Below are positions 25,885-32,730 of a DNA stretch of 64,000 bases, piece by piece; position 1 is the first letter of the stretch; each line of letters opens with the position of its first letter. Under the pieces are notes generated by a model, which was given only the letters and a program-made list of their open reading frames with translations, was not told the origin of the DNA and searched no databases. The stretch comes from Novilysobacter selenitireducens (GTDB lineage: Bacteria; Pseudomonadota; Gammaproteobacteria; Xanthomonadales; Xanthomonadaceae), in NCBI RefSeq assembly GCF_020026895.1, contig NZ_JAINZW010000001.1, forward strand, positions 682,001 through 746,000. Reading direction: 5' to 3'. The position numbers and the translations under genes are program-made.

Positions 25885-26856
25885 GTGGAAAACAGCCAGT
25901 TCTTCCTGTCGCAGTACGCCAACAATCCCGACGAGCAGGCGAAGTTCTTCGGCGCCGCGCGAGCCGCAAGCGAGCGCCACGCGGAGCTCGCTGAAATCGC
26001 ATTCATCAAGTCTTCGATCGGCGCGATGGTCGATCCGACCTTCGATGACATGCTGCCGTACTTCAGCCGGCTGCTCGCATCCGACGCCATTGCCGCTTTC
26101 TTCAGCACGGAGGTGGACTGCTCGATGGGCAGCGCCATCCACCAGGCGCAGGGCCAGAGCATCGACAACGAGGCGATGACCGGCCTCCAGTTCATCGACA
26201 CCGACCATTTCGCGGTGGCCACCGTGGTAGCCGACCCGACGTCGGTGGCATTCAAGAAGCATCGCAACAAGTCCAAGCCGAGCTCGATCATGATGACGCC
26301 CAAGGACCTGCTGGTACGTTTCATCAAGGGTGGTGGTGCCGTGGTGACCGTCTATACCTGCGACGAGATCACCGATGAAAACCCCGCGACGCCGGACACC
26401 GGTTGCCGGGTGCTGCGCACGTTCCGCGTGCAGGATGGCGACCAGCTCGTACTGCGAGCCGGGCGCGACTCGTTCACGTTCGAGTCCGCCGAGACAGTGG
26501 TCTGTTTCGCCCAGGCCTATGCCAAGCATTCCAATGCTTCGGTCATGCCCGAGTTCGATTCGTCCAGCCATCGGCTGATCGGCCTGTCCGCCACCAACGA
26601 CAAGGCATCGCGCATCCAGATGATGGCGACGATCCTGCGCCTGTTCGGCCACGGCGAGGCGTTCGACGCCTGCCTGCCGTTCGTCGGCCACGCCGACTAC
26701 TTCGTGCGCTGGTATGTCATGCGCGAGCTCTTGGCCATCAATGCCGAGCGCGCATGGCCGCTGGTGGAGGAGATGGCCCGGCACGATCCGAACCCCGACG
26801 TACGCCGCACCGCGCAGCGCACGCTCGATCAGTTCCAACCCCTACTCGCCGCCTGA
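25885..26856 (+). CDS. Cupin-like/HEAT-like protein A of the peptide cluster
   Basis: No known family recognised. The 323-residue protein starts at GTG 25885, with AAGGA at 25872-25876. It appears to have a helical N-terminal part (to about residue 95), a beta-rich middle with cupin-like phrasing (TFRVQDGDQLVLRAGRDSF, then ETVVCFAQAYAK near residues 170-215), and a C-terminal all-helical segment like two HEAT repeats (YFVRWYVMRELLAI, then PDVRRTAQRTLDQF). The middle aligns by eye with protein B but has none of its metal-binding histidines. It may therefore be a non-catalytic partner or peptide-binding subunit. It lies directly after the peptide hairpin; protein B follows 13 bases later. Confidence 0.6.
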   Translation: MENSQFFLSQYANNPDEQAKFFGAARAASERHAELAEIAFIKSSIGAMVDPTFDDMLPYFSRLLASDAIAAFFSTEVDCSMGSAIHQAQGQSIDNEAMTGLQFIDTDHFAVATVVADPTSVAFKKHRNKSKPSSIMMTPKDLLVRFIKGGGAVVTVYTCDEITDENPATPDTGCRVLRTFRVQDGDQLVLRAGRDSFTFESAETVVCFAQAYAKHSNASVMPEFDSSSHRLIGLSATNDKASRIQMMATILRLFGHGEAFDACLPFVGHADYFVRWYVMRELLAINAERAWPLVEEMARHDPNPDVRRTAQRTLDQFQPLLAA

Positions 26857-26869
26857 CACGGACCCGACC

Positions 26870-27796
26870 ATGCCTATCGTCATCGAAACCGAAGAAACAC
26901 GTGTCGTGCAGTTGGAAGAGCTGATCGAGCGCCTGGACCGTGACCTGGATACGCGCTGCCATGACAGCATGGCGGCCGCGGCATCGGACCTGAAGGCGCT
27001 AGCCAACAACCGCACGTTCCTGGCCGACGTGGTCGCGCGGGAACTCAAGGACCTGGCCACCATGCAGCGGGGAAACACGTACACGCCGCAGGTGGTGATG
27101 CTGCACCTGAACCCGTGCAAGAACTACTTCCTGCGTGCCAACATCTGGCCCAGCGCCCACGACGCGGTGATGCAGGCGAGTGGTCCGGATCCGTTCTTCT
27201 ACCACAAGCCCCACGACCACAATTTCAACTTCCTCACTGTCGGCTACCACGGCCCCGGCTACTGGAGCGACTACTACGAGTACGACTACGACAAGGTGGC
27301 GGGCTATCCGGGCGAGCCGATGGGCCTTCGCTTCGTTGAACGGTCAGCGCTCGACCAGGGCAAGGTGATGCTGTATCGGGCCTTCATCGATGTCCACGAT
27401 CAGCTGCCCGCTGACGAGTTGTCGATATCGCTCAACATCATGGAGAACACGTTGCGCCCGGTGGTCACCGATCAGTACGCCGCCGATACCGCAACGGGTG
27501 TCATCAAGAAGATGGTGAACCGCAACAACATGGTGTGCGTGTTGTCGGTCGCTGCCGCGATCGGTGACGAGAACACGGTCGAGATTATCGACCACATTTC
27601 GCGCAACCACGTCAATCCGCGTATCCGCTTCGCGGCCTTGAAGAGCTTGAGCTCGCGGGTCGAGGATCCGGACAGGCGGATCGAGCTGATGATGCAGGGC
27701 ATGCGAGACAGCTCGATCTTGGTGCGCGAGTCCAGCCGAGTGGAAATCCATAAGGTCCGCGCGCCGCGGCAGGAGATCGAGCATGCCTTCTCTTGA
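26870..27796 (+). CDS. Cupin-like/HEAT-like protein B, possible metal dioxygenase
   Basis: No known family recognised. The 308-residue protein has a helical N terminus, a beta-rich middle, and a HEAT-like C terminus (NPRIRFAALKSLSSRVEDP, then VRESSRVEIHKVRA). In the middle, FYHKPHDHNFNFLTVGYHG gives H115 and H117 in a cupin HxH motif. A second strand IDVHDQLPADELSISLNIM offers H176 and resembles the second metal motif of cysteine-dioxygenase-type cupins (iHrVeN...vSLHlY). A mononuclear iron oxygenase acting on the peptides is a reasonable guess; it is inference only. Proteins A and B look like diverged copies, one with and one without the metal site. It overlaps the next ATPase gene by 14 bases. 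Confidence 0.6.
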   Translation: MPIVIETEETRVVQLEELIERLDRDLDTRCHDSMAAAASDLKALANNRTFLADVVARELKDLATMQRGNTYTPQVVMLHLNPCKNYFLRANIWPSAHDAVMQASGPDPFFYHKPHDHNFNFLTVGYHGPGYWSDYYEYDYDKVAGYPGEPMGLRFVERSALDQGKVMLYRAFIDVHDQLPADELSISLNIMENTLRPVVTDQYAADTATGVIKKMVNRNNMVCVLSVAAAIGDENTVEIIDHISRNHVNPRIRFAALKSLSSRVEDPDRRIELMMQGMRDSSILVRESSRVEIHKVRAPRQEIEHAFS

Positions 27797-28685
27797 GGTC
27801 TCCGGAGTCAGCAAGCGGTATCCCGGGTTCGAATTGCAGCCGGTTTCCTTCAGCGTCGAAGCCGGCGAAGTCTTCGCGGTACTCGGCCTGAATGGCGCGG
27901 GGAAGTCCACCCTGCTCAGGACCATCGCTGGCACTGTGCTGCCTGATGCCGGAACCGTCGGCATCTGCGGGCGGAACCGTCGTCCAGGCCGTGCCGACCC
28001 GCGATTGAGCGTGGTGTTGGACGGAGGGCGCAGCCTGTACTGGAAAATGTCGGTGGCAGAAAACATCGACTATTTCGGAGCGCTGAAGGGTGCATCGGCC
28101 CGGTCGCGTCGAGCACGCCGGGACGAGGTCCTGCTGCGGGCCGGATTGGCAGACAAGGGCGACAGCCTGGTGGGCACGCTGTCACGAGGAATGCAGCAAC
28201 GCCTGGTGCTGGCAATCGCGGTGATGTGCGAGCCGCGGGTGCTGCTGCTCGACGAGCCCACCCTTGGCGTCGACCTCGTCCACGAACGGCTCATCCTGCA
28301 GGCTATCGAGACGCTGCGGGACCGGGGCTGTGCCGTGGTGTTGACGTCTCACCAGCTCGATTTCATCGAACGGCTGGCCACCCGGGCACTGGTCCTGGAG
28401 GGCGGGCGCTCGAAAGAGCCGCAAGCGCTCGGTGAGCTGCGGGACCTGATGGGCGAGCAGGTGCTGGAAGTGGAACTGGAACACACGCCGTCTGGAGCGC
28501 TGATCGCTCAATTGTGTGCCATGGGCGTGTCGGTGGACGGACGCAGCCTGCGTGCGGACGCATCCACCACCAGTCTTTACAGCGTGCTGGACGCGGTCAG
28601 GCCGGCGGCCATCGTGTCGTGCACGGTGGGCCGCGCAAGCCTACGCAATGCGATGGAGCACATGGCTCAGAAGGAGGCCGCGTGA
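27783..28685 (+). CDS. ABC-2 type transporter ATPase
   Basis: A 300-residue ATP-binding subunit of the drug/peptide ABC-2 class. Walker A is GLNGAGKSTLLR, the signature LSRGMQQRLVLAIAV, Walker B VLLLDEPTLGVD, and the switch His is in LTSHQLDF. The last 80 residues form the extra C-terminal domain seen in NatA/CcmA/bacteriocin-immunity ATPases. It overlaps protein B upstream and the permease downstream (GTGA). Such ATPase-permease pairs beside bacteriocin genes often give producer immunity by expelling peptide from the membrane; that role is inferred. Confidence 0.88.
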   Translation: MPSLEVSGVSKRYPGFELQPVSFSVEAGEVFAVLGLNGAGKSTLLRTIAGTVLPDAGTVGICGRNRRPGRADPRLSVVLDGGRSLYWKMSVAENIDYFGALKGASARSRRARRDEVLLRAGLADKGDSLVGTLSRGMQQRLVLAIAVMCEPRVLLLDEPTLGVDLVHERLILQAIETLRDRGCAVVLTSHQLDFIERLATRALVLEGGRSKEPQALGELRDLMGEQVLEVELEHTPSGALIAQLCAMGVSVDGRSLRADASTTSLYSVLDAVRPAAIVSCTVGRASLRNAMEHMAQKEAA

Positions 28686-29449
28686 AATACCTTTTCTGGA
28701 TGGAGTTGCGCCGCTCGTTGCTGCAGATGCGCCGGTATCCGGTCGAGACGGCGCTCTCGTTCCTGATCCTGTCAGGCATGTTCTTCGGCATTGCATACGG
28801 CGCGGACGCAGCGTTCGGAAACCCGCAGCCGGCTGGCCAAGTCGCCACCCTGACGGTCCTTTCCTTCATGGGCTGGATGTTCTGCATGAACCTTCTGTCG
28901 GGACCTGCAGCCGAGATCGAGGCCGAATCGCAGAGCGGCACCGTGGAGCAGCTGTTTACGGGCGGCCTGTCCGTCCAGCGAATCCTGCTGGCGCGCATGT
29001 CCGCCGGCGTCGTGGTGACGGGTGCCATAGTGAGCGGGATCGTCCTTCTGGTCGGTCGAATCGCGGAGGTCGAGCTGTCGGCCCAGGCATTGGCAGCCGT
29101 CGCGCTGGCGCTCGTCACGGCGGCTGGTGCCGGCTTCGTCCTCGCGGGTGTAGCGCTGCTGTTCAAGAAGACACGTGCCCTGGTTCTCTTGGCCACGTTC
29201 GGATTGATGCCGGTGATGATCGCCGATGGCGCTGCGGCGTGGATCGGCACGTCGTCGGCCACGCTCCTGTTGCCGTTCGTGGGCCCCATGGGCCTGGCCA
29301 AGGCCGTGGTGATGGATTCGACAAGCTGGAGCTGGGGTGCATTCTGCATCGCACTGGGCGCATCGTTGGCGTACTTCGTGATCGGACTCGTGCTCTTTGG
29401 CCGCATGCGCTTGCGGGCAATGCGCCGGGCGACCATCGGTCACTACTAG
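28682..29449 (+). CDS. ABC-2 type transporter permease
   Basis: A 255-residue membrane protein with six predicted segments (for example ALSFLILSGMFFGIAYGA, LTVLSFMGWMFCMNLLSG, AGVVVTGAIVSGIVLLVG, FVLAGVALLFKK, CIALGASLAYFVIGLVLFG) and the ABC-2 hallmark EAESQSGTVEQLFTGGLSVQRILLAR split around residue 85. It pairs with the ATPase that overlaps it by 4 bases. It may export a signal or defend the producer against the peptides. Confidence 0.85.
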   Translation: MKYLFWMELRRSLLQMRRYPVETALSFLILSGMFFGIAYGADAAFGNPQPAGQVATLTVLSFMGWMFCMNLLSGPAAEIEAESQSGTVEQLFTGGLSVQRILLARMSAGVVVTGAIVSGIVLLVGRIAEVELSAQALAAVALALVTAAGAGFVLAGVALLFKKTRALVLLATFGLMPVMIADGAAAWIGTSSATLLLPFVGPMGLAKAVVMDSTSWSWGAFCIALGASLAYFVIGLVLFGRMRLRAMRRATIGHY

Positions 29450-29466
29450 GAATCAGGGAGACTGGC

Positions 29467-29766
29467 ATGCGATTGACGGATGAAGAGCTCAAGCACGTCC
29501 TCAATGTCGACTGGGGCATGCGGTTCTGGTCCTGGTTCCGATGGGTGATGCTGGCGGTCCTGTTGCTGGCCGCCACCGGCGACTACACGGGGCTTGTCAA
29601 TCCCCCACGGATGGAGTGGGTCGTGGCCGGTGCGGTGTACCTGCTGGTCGCATGGCCCGGGCTCTGCCGCGTATACGTCTACCGCGCGTTGCGCCGCCTG
29701 ATCGAGGCGGACCCGGAAGCGCGTCGGCAATTGGATGAGGCCCGGGAGCGGCGCGTCGGTGCCTGA
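29467..29766 (+). CDS. Small two-helix membrane protein ending the operon
   Basis: A 99-residue protein with a soluble start (MRLTDEELKHVLNVDWGMRF), two membrane segments (FRWVMLAVLLLAATGDY and EWVVAGAVYLLVAWPGL), and a charged helical tail rich in Arg and Glu. It is 17 bases after the permease with a CAGGGAG ribosome binding site. Short membrane proteins at the end of bacteriocin operons are often immunity proteins; nothing in the sequence proves this one is. No family recognised. Confidence 0.65.
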   Translation: MRLTDEELKHVLNVDWGMRFWSWFRWVMLAVLLLAATGDYTGLVNPPRMEWVVAGAVYLLVAWPGLCRVYVYRALRRLIEADPEARRQLDEARERRVGA

Positions 29767-29884
29767 CCATCGTGGTGCGTAGTCCCGTCGCCGGCACGAA
29801 GCCACCAATGCCGGGGAGGTTGGACGGGGTCGCCAGCGGCCGCGCCGTCGTAGCCGACGCTACCCATCATGGCGTGACCGGCCG

Positions 29885-29919
29885 GAGCCCGCCTTCGCAT
29901 CGCTGCCCGGGGCGGGCTC
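29885..29919 (+). terminator. Possible end of the peptide operon
   Basis: GAGCCCGCC at 29885-29893 and GGCGGGCTC at 29911-29919 make a 9-bp stem with a 17-base loop, between the last cluster gene and tRNA-Lys. It has a large loop and no T-run, so the call is tentative. The rest of the 206-bp spacer shows no gene; a CACAAT at 29925-29930 could be the tRNA -10. Confidence 0.4.
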
Positions 29920-29972
29920 TGTGGCACAATGCAGCCCGGCCGCGCGGTCAGCGCGGGGTACACGGATTCCGT

Positions 29973-30048
29973 GGGTCGTTAGCTCAGTTGGTAGAGCATC
30001 GGACTTTTAATCCGCTGGTCGATGGTTCGAATCCATCACGACCCACCA
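29973..30048 (+). tRNA. tRNA-Lys (anticodon UUU)
   Basis: A 76-base cloverleaf with 3' CCA encoded. The acceptor stem pairs GGGTCGT with ACGACCC, the D arm is GCTC/GAGC, the anticodon loop CTTTTAA has TTT at 30006-30008, and the T arm contains GGTTCGAATCC. It closely matches E. coli tRNA-Lys. The first anticodon-stem pair (T27/C43) is unpaired. The 3' end is intact, with no sign of integration there. Confidence 0.97.
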
Positions 30049-30061
30049 CTGCCTCGATGCG

Positions 30062-30089
30062 ACCCCGCGCAAGCGGGGTTCGTGCTTTC
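30062..30089 (+). terminator. Terminator after tRNA-Lys
   Basis: ACCCCGC-gcaa-GCGGGGT is a 7-bp stem 14 bases after the tRNA, followed by TCGTGCTTTCT. It fits a rho-independent end for the tRNA transcript. Confidence 0.65.
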
Positions 30090-30118
30090 TGGCGGGCAGG
30101 TTCGGCACAACGCCGCTG

Positions 30119-31933
30119 TCAGGCGGCCGCGTCGCAATCGAACAGTTGCTGTAGTACGTCGTCGCCATAGCGGTCCAGCTTGCTCTGGCCGATGCCGGGG
30201 ATGCGCCCCAGTTCGTCGAGGTCGTCGGGCGCGGCCTGCGCGATGGCCCGCAGCGTGGCGTCGTGGAAGATGACGTACGCGGGGACGTTCTGCTCGCGCG
30301 CCGTGGTGGCGCGCCACTCGCGCAGGGCGTCGAAGCGCAACTGCGCGTCGGGCGGCAGGTCGATGAGGGGGGCGGCAGCACCGCGGCGATCCTTGCGGCC
30401 GCTGCGCGGCAGTTCGCGACGCATGGCCAGCCGTTGCTCACCGCGCAGGACAGGGCCGGCCTGCGTCGTCAGGCGCAGCGCATTGTGGCGCTCGACGTCC
30501 GCCTCCAGCAGTCCGAAGGCCACCAGCTGGCGGAACACGCCGCTCCACTGGCGGGCGTCGAGATCGGCTCCGATGGCCCAGGTGCTGAGCGATTCGTGGC
30601 CGAAGCGCTGGGTCTTCTCGGTCGATACGCCGCGCAGCACGTCGATGACATGACCGGCGCCGAAGCGCTGGCCGGTGCGGTACACGCACGACAACGCCTT
30701 GCGTGCCGCATCGGTCGCGTCCCAGGTCTGCGGCGGCTCCAGGCAGTTGTCGCAGTTGCCGCAGGCGCCGGCGTGCGACTCGCCGAACCAGTCCAGCAGG
30801 GCCTGCCGCCGGCAGCGGGTCGACTCGCAATAGCCCAGCAGCGCGTCGAGCTTGCGGAGCTCCAACTGCTTGCGCTCCTCGGGCGCATCGCCCTGGCCGA
30901 TCATCTGGCGCAGGTTGACCACGTCGCCCAGCCCGTAGCTCATCCAGGCCTCGGCGGGTGCGCCGTCGCGGCCGGCGCGTCCGGTCTCCTGGTAGTAGCC
31001 CTCGATCGACTTGGGCAGGTCGACGTGGGTGACAAAACGTACGTCCGGTTTGTCGATGCCCATGCCGAAGGCGATCGTCGCCACCATCACCACGCCGTCC
31101 TCCTGCAGGAAACGACGCTGGTTGGCCGCACGCGTCTCGCCAGGCAGGCCCGCGTGGTAGGGCAGTGCCTTGATGCCGGCCGTGGCCAGCTGGTCGGCCA
31201 ACGTGTCCACCCGCTTGCGCGACAGCGCGTACACGATGCCGCTCTCGCCGCGGCGGTCGCCCAGGAAGTTCAGCAGCGCGCGCGCGCCGCTGCCGTCCTT
31301 CTGCACCACGCGGTAGCGGATGTTGGGTCGGTCGAAGGAGCTGACGAAGGTGCGCGCCTCCTCCAGCGCCAGCCGTTCAGCGATCTCCCGGCGCGTCGGC
31401 GCGTCGGCGGTCGCCGTCAGTGCGATGCGCGGCACCTCCGGCCAGCGCTCGTGCAGCACCGTCAGCTGCCGGTATTCGGGCCGGAAGTCGTGTCCCCATT
31501 GCGAGACGCAGTGGGCCTCGTCGATGGCGAACAGGGCGATGGGCGCGCGGTCTAGCAGGTCCAGGCAGCGGCCGGTGAGCAGCCGCTCGGGTGCGACGTA
31601 CAGCAGGTCGAGATCGCCGGCGAGCAGGCGCCGCTCGACGTCTGCGGCCGTCGCCGCATCCAGCGTCGAGTTCAGGCAGGCCGCGCGCACGCCCAGCTGC
31701 AGCAACGCGTCCACCTGGTCCTGCATCAGCGCGATCAGCGGCGAGACGACGATGCCGCAGCCCTCGCGCAGCAACGCCGGCAGCTGGTAGCACAGCGACT
31801 TGCCGCCGCCGGTGGGCATCAGCACGAGGGCATCGTCGCCGCGAAGCAGGCAGTCGACGATCTCGGCCTGTTCGCCGCGGAAACCGGGGTGGCCGAAGGT
31901 GGAGCGGAGCAGGTCGAGCGCGCGGTCGTTCAT
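30119..31933 (-). CDS. recQ: ATP-dependent DNA helicase RecQ
   Basis: 3'-5' DNA helicase for recombination and fork repair. At 604 residues it has the full RecQ layout: motif 0 FGHPGFRGEQ, Walker A MPTGGGKSLCYQLPA, DEAH box in AIDEAHCVSQWGHDFRPEY, helicase C domain with GRAGRDG, the zinc-binding RQC domain (YCESTRCRRQALLDWFGE and CGNCDNCLEP) and a C-terminal HRDC domain from about residue 525. I chose the ATG at 31933 (MNDRALDLLRSTFG). It runs toward the tRNA gene; dps lies upstream on the same strand but behind its own terminator. Confidence 0.96.
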   Translation of the reverse strand: MNDRALDLLRSTFGHPGFRGEQAEIVDCLLRGDDALVLMPTGGGKSLCYQLPALLREGCGIVVSPLIALMQDQVDALLQLGVRAACLNSTLDAATAADVERRLLAGDLDLLYVAPERLLTGRCLDLLDRAPIALFAIDEAHCVSQWGHDFRPEYRQLTVLHERWPEVPRIALTATADAPTRREIAERLALEEARTFVSSFDRPNIRYRVVQKDGSGARALLNFLGDRRGESGIVYALSRKRVDTLADQLATAGIKALPYHAGLPGETRAANQRRFLQEDGVVMVATIAFGMGIDKPDVRFVTHVDLPKSIEGYYQETGRAGRDGAPAEAWMSYGLGDVVNLRQMIGQGDAPEERKQLELRKLDALLGYCESTRCRRQALLDWFGESHAGACGNCDNCLEPPQTWDATDAARKALSCVYRTGQRFGAGHVIDVLRGVSTEKTQRFGHESLSTWAIGADLDARQWSGVFRQLVAFGLLEADVERHNALRLTTQAGPVLRGEQRLAMRRELPRSGRKDRRGAAAPLIDLPPDAQLRFDALREWRATTAREQNVPAYVIFHDATLRAIAQAAPDDLDELGRIPGIGQSKLDRYGDDVLQQLFDCDAAA

Positions 31934-32034
31934 CGGCGCAAAGGGTAGCAAGCGCCCGTCGCAGCGGCTGCGCGCCAGGGCTGTCGGCGGAGTGGGGAAA
32001 ACCTGTTCTGCGGCGTCCGTAACCTGCGCGCAAG

Positions 32035-32063
32035 AAAAAACCCGCCGGCTGCCGGCGGGTTTC
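32035..32063 (-). terminator. Rho-independent terminator of dps
   Basis: On the minus strand an ACCCGCCGGC/GCCGGCGGGT stem is followed by TTTTTTC, starting 19 bases after the dps stop. A classic intrinsic terminator. Confidence 0.85.
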
Positions 32064-32081
32064 CCTGTCAGGCCACTGCGG

Positions 32082-32645
32082 TCACTGGAGCAGCGAGCGC
32101 AGCATCCAGGCGTACTTTTCGTGGGTCTGCAGGCGCTGGGTCAGCAGGTCGACGGTCGGGTCGTCGCCGGCGTCGTCGCCGGTCTTGAGGACCTTGCGCG
32201 CGGTGCGGCACACCGCTTCGTTGCCGACGGTGAGCTGGCGCACCATCTCGCGCCAGTCGGCGGCGTCGCTCAGCCCAGGTTCCTCGGGGATCGACGAGAG
32301 CTTGGTGAACTCGGCGTACGAACCCGGCGCGTTGAAGCCCAGCGCGCGGATGCGCTCGGCGATCTCGTCCAGCGCGTTCCACTGCTCGGTGTACTGGTTC
32401 TCGAACATCACGTGCAGGGCGTTGAACATCGGGCCGGTGACGTTCCAGTGGAAGTTGTGGGTCTTCAGGTACAGCGTGTAGCTGTCGGCGAGGAATCGCG
32501 ACAGGCCTTCGGCGATCTTCTTGCGATCGGCGGTGGAGATCCCGATATCGATGGCCGGCGCGCTGGATGCCGGCGCCGGCGAAGCGGCGGGACTGGTGGA
32601 CGTGGTGCGCCCGGCCTTGGGCTTGGAACTCTTGGTCTTGGCCAT
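32082..32645 (-). CDS. dps: Dps-family DNA-binding ferritin-like protein
   Basis: Dodecameric protein that binds DNA and stores iron using peroxide, protecting DNA in stress. At 187 residues it has a Lys/Ser/Pro/Ala-rich N-terminal tail of about 33 residues (AKTKSSKPKAGRTTSTSP), likely the DNA-binding arm, then the four-helix core. Ferroxidase-site ligands are visible in KTHNFHWNVTGPMF and NALDEIAERIRALG. The start at 32645 has a GGGAG ribosome binding site. It diverges from hrpA across about 85 bases; OxyR or Fur control is typical but no site was identified. Confidence 0.93.
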   Translation of the reverse strand: MAKTKSSKPKAGRTTSTSPAASPAPASSAPAIDIGISTADRKKIAEGLSRFLADSYTLYLKTHNFHWNVTGPMFNALHVMFENQYTEQWNALDEIAERIRALGFNAPGSYAEFTKLSSIPEEPGLSDAADWREMVRQLTVGNEAVCRTARKVLKTGDDAGDDPTVDLLTQRLQTHEKYAWMLRSLLQ

Positions 32646-32730
32646 GAGGTTTCTCCCTTTGTGGGGGTTGCAGTGACAATACGTGGCGCGGCCTTCCGCG
32701 TTAAATGGTTTGTTCTTCTCGATCCGATCA

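Noticed and set aside
29973-30048. tRNA-Lys considered as an integration site of a phage-like island
   Set aside because: The 3' end is intact, no direct repeat of it was noticed in the accessory segment, no integrase is encoded, and the accessory genes lie on its 5' side.
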